NCBI RefSeq assembly: GCF_013376105.1
Contig: NZ_JAAMFM010000008.1
Coordinates: forward strand, 1 to 64,000
Source of the DNA: Arthrobacter wenxiniae
Lineage (GTDB): Bacteria > Actinomycetota > Actinomycetes > Actinomycetales > Micrococcaceae
Reading direction: 5' to 3'
Length of the DNA: 64,000 nucleotides
The notes beneath the pieces are model-generated. The model made no database searches. It saw only the letters and a program-made list of their open reading frames with translations, and was not told the DNA's origin. A program made the translations under genes and the position numbers. Shown piece by piece: positions 31,401-40,697 of this stretch; positions within the stretch are counted from its first letter, which is position 1, and every line of letters begins with the position of its first letter.

Positions 31401-33076
31401 TATTCCCCTGCGGCGCTCCCTGCGCGGTTCCGGTCCCACAATCCGTGGTCCAGGGCGAAGAGGGTGGCTGAAACACGGTTGGCGGCGCCGGTCTTCTCAT
31501 ATATGTGCTCCACATGGTTGCGCGCGGTCTTCGGCGCGATGAACAGGGCGGCCGCAATGTCCTTGTTGTTCATGCCCCGGCACAGCAGCGCAAGCACCTC
31601 GAGCTCCCGGGCCGTCAACCCGGCAGGCGCGCCGCGGCGCCGGGCGTCCCTCCGGCCCCCGCCAAGGACCGCATCATCATTCCGGCCCCCGCCGGCAAGG
31701 ACCGCATTGACGGCGAGCGCGTCCAGCCGGCCCGCGAGGACGTCGGCGTGCAACCTGGCGGCAGCTTCCGCAGGCTCTGCGGCCGGGCGGTGCGGGCGCG
31801 GTTCCAGGCTGGTCTGGTAGGCGTCGGCGGCAGCCAGGATCCGCTGCCCGGCATCCAGCGCGGTGTCGCTGAGCCCGCGCGGATAGCCGGACCCGTCAAG
31901 CCGTTCCCGGTGCGCGCCGGCGAGCCCGGCCACGCGCCGCAGGCCGGGAACCCGCCCCAGGATGCGCTCGCTGAGGAACGGGTACATCTGCAGCCGTTCG
32001 CGGTCCATGGAGGACAGCTCCGATTTTTTGTCCCAGATCGCGTTGGAAACGCCCATCCGGCCCAGGTCGTGGACCCAGCCGGCACGTCGGAGCAGGTCCA
32101 CCTCGGCGGGCGGCAGGGCGCACTCCCGCGCGGCGGCCGCCGCCAATGAGGCCACCGCCCGGGAATGTCCGGCCGTCCACGGGGATTTCAGGTCGGCAAA
32201 GTCGCCCATGGCGGCCAGCACGGCATCCAGCTCCGTCTCCGTCAGGGAGTCGTCGAGGGGGGCTGCCGCAAGGGCGGCCGGCCACGGATCGCCCTCCAGC
32301 AGACCCGCAGCCAGGTCTGCCGCCCGCGCACAAAACAGGTCCGCCAGCTCCGGGTCGAATTGCGTTCCGCGGCGCTGGCGGACCATGGCCACCGCGGCCG
32401 CCAGGCCGGCGGTCCGCAGGAACACCTCGGCCGTGTCCGCCAGTTGGGCTATGCGCATTTCCAGGGGAATTTCGACGCCGGACCTCCCCGCCGGAAGCCC
32501 CTTGCCGTCCCAGCGCTCAAAGGCATGGCCCAGGATCGCGGGCATGCCCGGGTCCAGCCCCACCCTGTTGGCCAGCTGGCCGGCGGACAGGCAGTGCGAA
32601 CGGATCAGGTTCCTGACCGCTGTGCCCGCTGTCGCCGCGAAGCGCGACTGCCGGGCGGCGCGCCGCAGCGCCGGCAGCTCCGTGCCGGTGCGGTGCAGCA
32701 TCAGCGAAAGCATGGGCAGCCCGTGCGCGTCGATGAGGTAGTAGTCGGCGCGGAAGGCGATGTCGTCCCCGAACAGGGCCGCCAGCTCAAAGGAGTCGGC
32801 GTGGCAGCCGATCCAGGCCAGCAGGTTCGCGTAGTAGGTCCGCTCCCGTGCTTCCTGCCCGATGCCCAGCTGTTCGGCCATCCGCGTCCCCAGCACCATG
32901 GCGCGCAACATGTGCTCCATGGGTTGGCCGAGCCCCAAATCAATGGCCAGGGACAAGGCCGCCAACAGTTCGGCACGCCGGGCGGTGGTGGGAGGCCGCG
33001 GCTTCATTCCCGCAGACCCGGGGGCCGTGGGAGACCGGAGGGAGTCGCCAAAATCCTGCGCCGCCACACCCCCCAT
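31400..33076 (-). CDS. HD-GYP-like protein with a LuxR helix-turn-helix
   Basis: 558 residues. The C-terminal half of the body carries HD-GYP signatures: GHSRAVASLAAAAA, VHDLGRMGV and HRERLDGSGYPRG. An earlier copy of the fold lies around residues 60-230 (ERWDGKGLPAG). Residues about 485-550 are a LuxR-type DNA-binding domain (GLTARELEVLALLCRGMNNKDIAAALFIAPKTARNHVEHIYEKTG). HD-GYP domains usually hydrolyse cyclic di-GMP; here the enzyme would be tied to a transcription factor. The start is uncertain: GTG (residue 4) and ATG 33007 are alternatives. Confidence 0.82.
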   Translation of the reverse strand: MGGVAAQDFGDSLRSPTAPGSAGMKPRPPTTARRAELLAALSLAIDLGLGQPMEHMLRAMVLGTRMAEQLGIGQEARERTYYANLLAWIGCHADSFELAALFGDDIAFRADYYLIDAHGLPMLSLMLHRTGTELPALRRAARQSRFAATAGTAVRNLIRSHCLSAGQLANRVGLDPGMPAILGHAFERWDGKGLPAGRSGVEIPLEMRIAQLADTAEVFLRTAGLAAAVAMVRQRRGTQFDPELADLFCARAADLAAGLLEGDPWPAALAAAPLDDSLTETELDAVLAAMGDFADLKSPWTAGHSRAVASLAAAAARECALPPAEVDLLRRAGWVHDLGRMGVSNAIWDKKSELSSMDRERLQMYPFLSERILGRVPGLRRVAGLAGAHRERLDGSGYPRGLSDTALDAGQRILAAADAYQTSLEPRPHRPAAEPAEAAARLHADVLAGRLDALAVNAVLAGGGRNDDAVLGGGRRDARRRGAPAGLTARELEVLALLCRGMNNKDIAAALFIAPKTARNHVEHIYEKTGAANRVSATLFALDHGLWDRNRAGSAAGE

Positions 33077-33117
33077 TGTACGGCCGGGCCCGGGACCCGG
33101 CCCAGCCGCCGGCCGGC

Positions 33118-33726
33118 TCAGCCGCCGGCCGGCGGGCGCGCAGGGTCCGCCGCTCCGCCCACGGGTGCCAGGAGGGCGTCCTGCATCTCGGGGCCCAGCC
33201 CGGGAGGCACATCAACGTCCACGGCCAGCGCGTGCAGCGCCCTGCTGAAATAGTTGCGGGCCGCGGCGGCCAGCGCGATGTCAACGATCTCCCTGTCGCT
33301 GAAGCCGGCGTCGCGCAGGGACTGGGAATCGCCGTCGTCCATGGCTGCGGATCCGGTGCTGAGCTTGACGGCAAAGTCCATCATGGCCACCTCGTCCGCG
33401 GGGAGGCCGGCGGAGCGGTAGTCACGGGCCACGCGTTCCAGCTGGTCCTCCGGCATGAATTTCAGCGCCTTCTTGCCGTGGGCCAGCAGGCAGGCCGCCG
33501 AACCGATGCCGCGCGCGGCGGCCAGCGTCACCAGCTCGTAGCGGCGCAGGCCCAGCGAGCCGGCGATGGCCGTCTGCAGCGCCCGCCATGCAAAGAGCGC
33601 CTCGGGATTCAGGGCCATGGCCCGCGTGTGGCTGGGCACGTAGCCCATCGCTTGGAGGTCGTCGGCGTATATCCGTGCAACGGGCCCTTCGGCAGCCGAT
33701 TCGGCGATGGTTTCAATGATGCTCAT
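33118..33726 (-). CDS. Carboxymuconolactone decarboxylase/AhpD-family protein
   Basis: 202 residues with the AhpD-like helix-bundle pattern: RRYELVTLAAARGIGSAACLLAHGKKAL. Typical AhpD peroxidases have two cysteines (CxxC) before the His; here only the second Cys remains (SAACLLAH), so classical disulfide chemistry is unlikely. Members of this type are often annotated as peroxidase-related enzymes. Start ATG 33726 overlaps the end of the upstream gene by 14 bp, so the two are co-expressed. Confidence 0.82.
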   Translation of the reverse strand: MSIIETIAESAAEGPVARIYADDLQAMGYVPSHTRAMALNPEALFAWRALQTAIAGSLGLRRYELVTLAAARGIGSAACLLAHGKKALKFMPEDQLERVARDYRSAGLPADEVAMMDFAVKLSTGSAAMDDGDSQSLRDAGFSDREIVDIALAAAARNYFSRALHALAVDVDVPPGLGPEMQDALLAPVGGAADPARPPAGG

Positions 33727-34474
33727 GGTGCTGTGCGGTCCTTTCGTGATCCGGAGTGAATTCTTCCCAGCCCGGGGCCGTGGACGGATACCTGATGCTC
33801 ACGTCCGCCACGAACAGGCCCCGTTGCGGCAGCCAAAAATCGGCCAGGTGGTCCTGCACGGGGAGCGCCCGCGGGGTGCCCGCGTCCTCGCCGTCGATGG
33901 CGGCCCGGCTGTTCGTGACGGTCCAGACGCGCAGCGGCTTGGCCTGGAACCGCTGGCCGTTGGGCGCCAGCCCGGCAAATGCCAGCCGTCCCGCACCCAG
34001 CGCCGGTCCCATCACGCGGCCCATGGCGTTGACCACGCCGTCACGGCGCCACAGGGCGGACGGAAGGCGCAGGGCCATCGCCGTGGCGGCGGCCGTGGCC
34101 CAGGTTGTCCCCAGATCCAGTTCCCAACGCACGACGCCGGGCACGCTCACCGACAGTGACCCGGGGCCGGTCCACTCGGCGTCGACCGGCCCGGTCCTGG
34201 CCCCCGCCAGGGCGGCGCCCATGTATCTGGCGCAGCTCAGCTCCGGTGGGACGTCGGCGTGGACTGTCCACTGCCCGCCAGGGGTGCGCAGCCACACGGC
34301 GTGGTAGCCGGGGCCGATCGAACTGGACGGGAAGCGTCGGAAGGCCAGGTAGTGGCCGGAACTGAACGGCACGCCCATGACCGCGTAGCCGGCGAAGTGT
34401 TCAGCATCGTCTTGCGGGAGGTTTGTTGCTGACTCGGCCCTGGCCGCGCATTCCCGCGGTGTTGTGGTTGCCAT
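33713..34474 (-). CDS. Unknown protein co-expressed with the AhpD-like gene
   Basis: 253 residues, no family recognised. It looks soluble, with many Trp and Gly (HYLAFRRFPSSSIGPGYHAVWLRTPGGQWTVHAD) and a mainly beta-strand pattern. ATG 34474 has AGGAG 6 bp upstream; an earlier start would add basic residues. It overlaps the AhpD-like gene. The WELDLGTTWATAAATAMALRLP segment could be hydrophobic or amphipathic, but there is no signal peptide. Confidence 0.75.
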   Translation of the reverse strand: MATTTPRECAARAESATNLPQDDAEHFAGYAVMGVPFSSGHYLAFRRFPSSSIGPGYHAVWLRTPGGQWTVHADVPPELSCARYMGAALAGARTGPVDAEWTGPGSLSVSVPGVVRWELDLGTTWATAAATAMALRLPSALWRRDGVVNAMGRVMGPALGAGRLAFAGLAPNGQRFQAKPLRVWTVTNSRAAIDGEDAGTPRALPVQDHLADFWLPQRGLFVADVSIRYPSTAPGWEEFTPDHERTAQHHEHH

Positions 34475-34591
34475 CTTGCGGCTCCTTTTCACGCTGGTGT
34501 GACGAGCGTAGTGCCGCGGCCGTCCAAAAGCATGGGGCAGATGACCCATTAATGCCCGGCACCATTCGGGCAGGTCCCGGCCGGCGGCGTG

Positions 34592-35095
34592 TCAGCGCAG
34601 CGCGGCGGACATGGCCGCGCGCCGGCCCATGGTGTCGAGCCCAAGCGCAGCTTCCTCGCGGCGCAGGCCGCGCAATTCGGGCGTCAGCGATTCCTCCGGG
34701 AGCTCGACAAAGCCGCAGCTGGCGTAAAACGGGCCATTGAAGGGCACCTCGGTGAAGGTGCACAGCGTCATGACGTGGAAGCCGGCCTCCAGCGCCCAGG
34801 CCTTCGCCGCCATGACCAGGGCCCGGCCAATTCCCTGCCGGGCATGTTCGGGGCTGACGGCCAGCTGTCCCAGGTGCGCCTGTCGGTCCACGATTTCCAG
34901 CCGTGCGAAGCCCACGGGCGGCCGTCCGGCAACCATGATGTGGAATGCCCCGGCGTAGGATTCCGCGGTGCCGGGCGGTGGAAAATTGCCGTGGGGGAAG
35001 GGCGGGTCCAGGGCGGCAAACGCCTGATCCGCCTCCGCCTCCAGGGAAGGCAAAAGCGAGAATTCACTCAAGGCCGCGGGACGGATTTCCAGCAT
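34592..35095 (-). CDS. GNAT-family N-acetyltransferase
   Basis: 167 residues with the acetyl-CoA binding motif QLAVSPEHARQGIGRALVMAA and the following FYASCGFVEL. The substrate is not predictable. ATG 35095 gives the usual MLEIRPA beginning; a start at 35179 would add unrelated residues. It stands alone with 117 bp before the next gene. Confidence 0.88.
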   Translation of the reverse strand: MLEIRPAALSEFSLLPSLEAEADQAFAALDPPFPHGNFPPPGTAESYAGAFHIMVAGRPPVGFARLEIVDRQAHLGQLAVSPEHARQGIGRALVMAAKAWALEAGFHVMTLCTFTEVPFNGPFYASCGFVELPEESLTPELRGLRREEAALGLDTMGRRAAMSAALR

Positions 35096-35138
35096 GGCTT
35101 CGATCCTACGGCTTGACACCGGCCCCCGGTGTTCATAG

Positions 35139-36144
<1,006 letters not shown>

Positions 36145-36233
36145 TCAAGCAGGGTACCGGACGCGCCTGACAAGGCCGGGGGCAACCGGGCGGCCGGGCG
36201 CCCGCCACGGGGGCCACCCGGCGCGTGCACCGG

Positions 36234-36272
36234 GCGCCTGTCCCGCGCGCCTGTCCCGCGCGCCTGTCCCGC
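36234..36272. repeat. 13-bp unit repeated three times
   Basis: Three exact copies of GCGCCTGTCCCGC in the 135-bp gap between the hydrolase-like gene and the ABC ATPase gene. It lies just after the ATPase stop codon on the minus strand. Confidence 0.85.
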
Positions 36273-36279
36273 CAGGCAG

Positions 36280-38601
36280 CTACGCGCCCGGTGTCAGCGT
36301 CCCCTTGACCAGGGTGTCCGCGGCGGCGTGCCCGTTGATGGGGAAGTGGCAGGCGGTCATGTGCGGGATGGTCCCGGCCGCGGCGGCGGCAGCCGTCGCG
36401 GCCGCCAGCTCGGCAGCCGGCATGGGAACGGATCCCCCGCCCGGCTGCAGCGGCGGCACCACCTTCGCGCAAATCTCCTGCGCCACGGGGCAGCGGGTGC
36501 GGAAGCGGCAGCCGCTGGGCGGGTTCATGGCGGACGGCAGCTCCCCGCGCACGCCCAGCTTCGCCTTTTGCCGCTCCACGATGGGGTCCGGAACCGGTAT
36601 GGTGTCGATCAGCCCGCGCGTGTAGTGGTGCCGCGGGTGCGAATACACCGCCGCGGCCGGCCCCACCTCCACCATCTTGCCCAGGTACATGACCGCGATG
36701 ACGTCGGAGAGGTAGCGGACCACGGACAGGTCGTGGCTGATGAAAAGGTACGTCAGTTCGCGGTCGCGCTGGAGCTCCTTCATCAGGTTCAGCACCTGCG
36801 CCTGGATCGAGACGTCCAGCGCCGAGACGGGCTCGTCCGCCACAATCAGCCCGGGCTGCAGGGCCAGCGCCCGTGCCAGGCCGATGCGCTGGCGCTGGCC
36901 GCCGGAAAATTCGTGCGGATACCTCTCCGCCGCCCGGGCCGGAAGCCCGACGGCGGCCAGCAGCTCGTCGACGCGCTCGTTGCGGTCGCGCGGGGAGCCC
37001 ACATGCTGGATGTCCAGGGGCTCACGCAGGATGGAGCGCACGCGCATGCGCGGGTCCAGTGACGCATACGAGTCCTGGAACATGAACTGCACGTTCCGCC
37101 TGCCCTCCTTCGCCTCCTTGCCGCGCAGCTGCGAAATCCTGCGCCCGCGGAACAGGATCTTCCCTGCCGTGGGCACGTCCAGCCCCACCACCAGCCGCCC
37201 CAGCGTGGTCTTCCCGCAGCCCGATTCCCCCACGAGCCCCAGCGTGGTGCCGCGCGGGATGGACACGGTGACGTCGGCCACGGCGCTGATGTCCCCCACG
37301 TGCCGGCGCAGGATGGCCCCTGCCGTGACGGGGAAGTCCTTCACCGCGCCCTGCACCTGCAGGAGCGGGATGCCGTCGGCCGGGATGAAAGTGGTGGGTG
37401 CCACCCAGCCGCGCGCGTCCGACCCCGCCCCCTCCCCCGGCGCTACCGCCGCCCGGTGGGCGGCGCCCTGGGTGACGGGCGCTCCCGCGCGGGGTCCGGC
37501 GTCGTGCCTCACACCGGTGTCCCCCACCTCGGAGAGGTCCATTCCGGCCTCCAGCTCGGCGGCCTCGACCCGCGCGGCCTCGGGCACGGTGGTGCGCAGG
37601 TCCACGGGTTCGGGCACCTTCAGCGGCGTGGTGCGCGGGACAAAACAGGCATATTCCTGGGGACCGTACGGGGTGGCGATGGTGGTCATGGGCGGCACCC
37701 GGGCGCGGCAGGATTCGACGGCGAAGCGGCAGCGCGGCGCGAACCGGCAGGCCGGCGGCGGCTCCACCAGGTCCGGCGGGAGGCCCGGGATCGAGTACAG
37801 CCGCTCGCCCGTGCCGGCCGCGCGCTCGGGCAGCGCCTCGAACAGGGCGTCGGTGTAGCGGTGCCTGGGCGCGGCAAACAAGGTGTGCACGTCCGCCATC
37901 TCGGCCACCTTTCCGGCGTACATGACCACCACGCGGTCGGCGCTGCCGGCGATCACCCCGAGATCGTGGGTGACCAGGATCATGGCCATGTGGAACTCCT
38001 GGCGCAGCCTGTCCACCAGTTCCAGGATCTGCTTTTGCACCGTCACGTCCAGGGCGGTGGTCGGCTCGTCGGCGATGAGCAGCTTGGGCTGGCAGATCAG
38101 CGCCATGGCGATCATGACGCGCTGGCGCTGGCCGCCGGAGAGCTGGTGCGGGAAGTCCCGGGTGCGCTGGACGGGGCTGGGAATGCCCACCAGCCCGAAC
38201 ATCTCCACCACCTCCTTCATCGCCTCCCGCTTGGACAGGCCGCGGTGGAGCAGGAGCGGTTCCGCCACCTGGTCGCCGATGGGGATGACGGGGTTCAGGG
38301 AGGTCATGGGGTCCTGGAAGATCATGCCGATGTCCCCGCCGCGGATCTCCCGCAGCCGCGGCTCCTCCAGCTGCACCAGGTCCTCGCCGTCGAACAGGAT
38401 TTCACCGTTCGTGATGTGGCCCCCGGGCGGGAGCAGCCGCTCAATGGACATGGCCGTCATGGTCTTGCCGCTGCCCGACTCCCCCACCAGCCCCAGCGTT
38501 TCCCCGGCGTCCACGTGCAGGCTGACATGGTCAAGGGCGTGCACCACCGACTTGCTCAGCTGGATGTCCGTGCTGAGGTCCGTGATCTGCAGGAGTGCCA
38601 T
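36280..38601 (-). CDS. Fused dual ATPase of a peptide/nickel-type ABC transporter (DppD-DppF)
   Basis: 773 residues with two complete ATPase halves. First: VGESGSGKTMTAM, LSGGQRQRVMI, LLIADEPTTALDVT. Second: VGESGCGKTTLGRL, FSGGQRQRIGL, LIVADEPVSALDVS. Each is followed by an oligopeptide-type cysteine tail (CRFAPRCRFAVESC; CRFRTRCPVAQEIC). A linker of about 100 residues joins them. It powers uptake by the two permeases and the binding protein transcribed upstream. ATG 38601 is chosen because GGGAAAGG lies 8 bp upstream; the GTG at 38610 has no ribosome binding site. Confidence 0.93.
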   Translation of the reverse strand: MALLQITDLSTDIQLSKSVVHALDHVSLHVDAGETLGLVGESGSGKTMTAMSIERLLPPGGHITNGEILFDGEDLVQLEEPRLREIRGGDIGMIFQDPMTSLNPVIPIGDQVAEPLLLHRGLSKREAMKEVVEMFGLVGIPSPVQRTRDFPHQLSGGQRQRVMIAMALICQPKLLIADEPTTALDVTVQKQILELVDRLRQEFHMAMILVTHDLGVIAGSADRVVVMYAGKVAEMADVHTLFAAPRHRYTDALFEALPERAAGTGERLYSIPGLPPDLVEPPPACRFAPRCRFAVESCRARVPPMTTIATPYGPQEYACFVPRTTPLKVPEPVDLRTTVPEAARVEAAELEAGMDLSEVGDTGVRHDAGPRAGAPVTQGAAHRAAVAPGEGAGSDARGWVAPTTFIPADGIPLLQVQGAVKDFPVTAGAILRRHVGDISAVADVTVSIPRGTTLGLVGESGCGKTTLGRLVVGLDVPTAGKILFRGRRISQLRGKEAKEGRRNVQFMFQDSYASLDPRMRVRSILREPLDIQHVGSPRDRNERVDELLAAVGLPARAAERYPHEFSGGQRQRIGLARALALQPGLIVADEPVSALDVSIQAQVLNLMKELQRDRELTYLFISHDLSVVRYLSDVIAVMYLGKMVEVGPAAAVYSHPRHHYTRGLIDTIPVPDPIVERQKAKLGVRGELPSAMNPPSGCRFRTRCPVAQEICAKVVPPLQPGGGSVPMPAAELAAATAAAAAAGTIPHMTACHFPINGHAAADTLVKGTLTPGA

Positions 38602-38619
38602 GGTGCGCACCTTTCCCTT

Positions 38620-38673
38620 GTTTGCCTGATGTACGACGTTTGCCTCATGTACGACGTGTGTCTCATGTACGAC
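38620..38673. repeat. 18-bp unit repeated three times
   Basis: Three near-exact copies, each ending in ATGTACGAC, in the 91-bp gap between permease and ATPase genes. Position within the operon suggests an effect on transcript processing; nothing further is visible. Confidence 0.8.
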
Positions 38674-38701
38674 GCCGGCGGGCCCGGTGGCGCCAGCCCC
38701 T

Positions 38702-39643
38702 TCAGCGCCGCTGGAGCCGCACCTCCACCGAGTCGCGCAGGCCGTCGCCCACCAGGTTCACGGCCACCACCACCACGATGATCAGGATCCCCGGAGGATA
38801 AATGAGCCACCAGTAGTTGGGGAAAATGAACGCGGTGCCGTTGCTGAGCATGCCGCCCCAGTCCGTGGCCGGGGGCGAAATGCCCAGGCCCAGGTAGCCC
38901 AGATAGGCGATGAGCAGGATGGCGTCCGCCACCTGGAACGTGGCGTTGACAATGACGGTGCCGACCACGTTGGGCATGATGTGCCGGAGCACCGAATGCC
39001 AGGACGAGCCGCCCATGACCCGCACGGCCTGGACGAATTCGCGCACCCGCAGCGTGAGTGACTCCCCGCGGACCAGGCGGGCCGGGACCAGCCAGGCGGT
39101 CAGGCCCAGGACGAAGATCATGACCGGGACGCTCGGGCGCACGATGGTCACGATGAACAGGAGCAGGAACAGGATCGGGATGGAGAGGATGGCGTCCACG
39201 ATGCGCATCATGACGGCGTCCACCAGTCCGCCGAAGAAGCCGGCGATGGCGCCCCACACGGTGCCGACAATCGTGGCGATGATGGCCGCGGCGAAGCCTA
39301 TGGCCAGGGACACCTGGCCGCCCACCATCAGCCTGCCGAGCTGGTCATAGCCCGTCTCGTCGGTGCCCAGCGGATGGCCCGGGCCCGGGGGCAGGTTGGT
39401 CTCCAGCAGGTTCACTGTCACCTGGTCCGTGCGGTAGAACAGCGGGGCCACAAAGCAGAACAGCGCGGCCAGGGCCAGCACCACGATCCCCACAATGGCC
39501 AGCCTGTTTTGGATGAAGACCTCAAGGCCGAGCCGGAACATGCTCTTGGCCCTGCCCGCGGGCAGGCCGGAGACGGCGACCGGCACCGGGCCGGACGGCA
39601 CCTCGCCGGAAACTTCCACCTCTGCCCGGCCCGGATCACTCAC
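38702..39643 (-). CDS. Peptide/nickel ABC transporter permease (DppC-type)
   Basis: 313 residues with an N-terminal OppC domain (GLEVFIQNRLAIVGIVVLALAALFCF) and six membrane segments. The docking loop is EFVQAVRVMGGSSWHSVLRHIMPNV. It overlaps the DppB gene by 4 bp. Its C-terminus (LVGDGLRDSVEVRLQRR) is typical of the family. Confidence 0.93.
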   Translation of the reverse strand: MSDPGRAEVEVSGEVPSGPVPVAVSGLPAGRAKSMFRLGLEVFIQNRLAIVGIVVLALAALFCFVAPLFYRTDQVTVNLLETNLPPGPGHPLGTDETGYDQLGRLMVGGQVSLAIGFAAAIIATIVGTVWGAIAGFFGGLVDAVMMRIVDAILSIPILFLLLFIVTIVRPSVPVMIFVLGLTAWLVPARLVRGESLTLRVREFVQAVRVMGGSSWHSVLRHIMPNVVGTVIVNATFQVADAILLIAYLGYLGLGISPPATDWGGMLSNGTAFIFPNYWWLIYPPGILIIVVVVAVNLVGDGLRDSVEVRLQRR

Positions 39644-40584
39644 AGCTTCACCCTCGGATCGATGACGGCCAGCGAGACGTCCGCCAGCAGGTTCCCGGCA
39701 ACGGTGGCAAAGGCGGTGATGATCACCACGCCGAGCTCAACAGGGTAGTCGGAGGACTGGGCCGCCTGCCAGAACAGGAGCCCCATGCCGGGAAAGTTGA
39801 AGATGGACTCGGTCACCAGGGCCCCGGCAAACAGCGCCGGAAGAGAGAGGCCCAGCAGGGTGATGATCGGGATCAGCGCGTTGCGCAGCACGTGGTGGTA
39901 CAGCACGCGGCGGGGCGAGGCCCCCTTGGCCTGCGCGGTGCGCACGTAGTCCTGGTCAATGTTGTCCAGCACGGAGGAACGCATGTAGCGGGAGAACCCG
40001 GCAATGCTCAGCAGCGCCAGGGTGACAATGGGCAGGACCATGGCGTCAAACTGTTCGAATATGGGTCCGATGCCGTTGGATTGCGGCGCCTCCGGTGGGA
40101 ACCAGCCAAGGTTTTGGGAAAAGACCTCGATCATGATGATGCCGATGAAGAACGTGGGCGCCGCGTAGAAGATGAAGGAAAAGCCGGTGGCGATGTAGTC
40201 AAAGGACCGGTTGCGCCGGACGGCCTGGTAGATGCCCAGCGGCACCGCCACGATGACGGTGAGGATGAGCGAAAGCAGGCTGAGGATGATGGTCTTCGGC
40301 AGTCGCTGCACCAGGAGGGAGCTGACCGATTGGTTCAGCTTGATGGAAAAGCCGAAGTTGCCGGTGAACCATTCGCCCAGCTGCCGGAAGTACTGGACCA
40401 ACAGGGGCTGGTCGTAGCCGTTGGCGGCATTGAACTGGGCCACCTGGAGCGCGGTTGCCCGCGGCCCCAGGATGGCGCGGGCCGCACCGCCGGGAAGCTG
40501 GTGGAGCAGGATGAAGACAATGATGGTCACCACCAGGACCACCAGGATGGATTGGGCGAGGCGGCGCAGGATGTAGCCGATCAT
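39640..40584 (-). CDS. Peptide/nickel ABC transporter permease (DppB-type)
   Basis: 314 residues starting MIGYILRRLAQSILVVLVVTIIVFILLH, the standard DppB beginning. The docking loop DYVRTAQAKGASPRRVLYHHVLRNAL is clear. Together with DppC it forms the channel. 113 bp separate it from the binding-protein gene. Confidence 0.95.
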   Translation of the reverse strand: MIGYILRRLAQSILVVLVVTIIVFILLHQLPGGAARAILGPRATALQVAQFNAANGYDQPLLVQYFRQLGEWFTGNFGFSIKLNQSVSSLLVQRLPKTIILSLLSLILTVIVAVPLGIYQAVRRNRSFDYIATGFSFIFYAAPTFFIGIIMIEVFSQNLGWFPPEAPQSNGIGPIFEQFDAMVLPIVTLALLSIAGFSRYMRSSVLDNIDQDYVRTAQAKGASPRRVLYHHVLRNALIPIITLLGLSLPALFAGALVTESIFNFPGMGLLFWQAAQSSDYPVELGVVIITAFATVAGNLLADVSLAVIDPRVKL

Positions 40585-40697
40585 GGTGCCGCGCTCCTTG
40601 CCGGCACGCTGCCCGCCACAGCTTCTGCGCCCGCCATGCCCAATGCGCCCCGTCCCTGCAACTCGTTATTTCCTGTGGTGCTTGTCCCGCGGATGGC

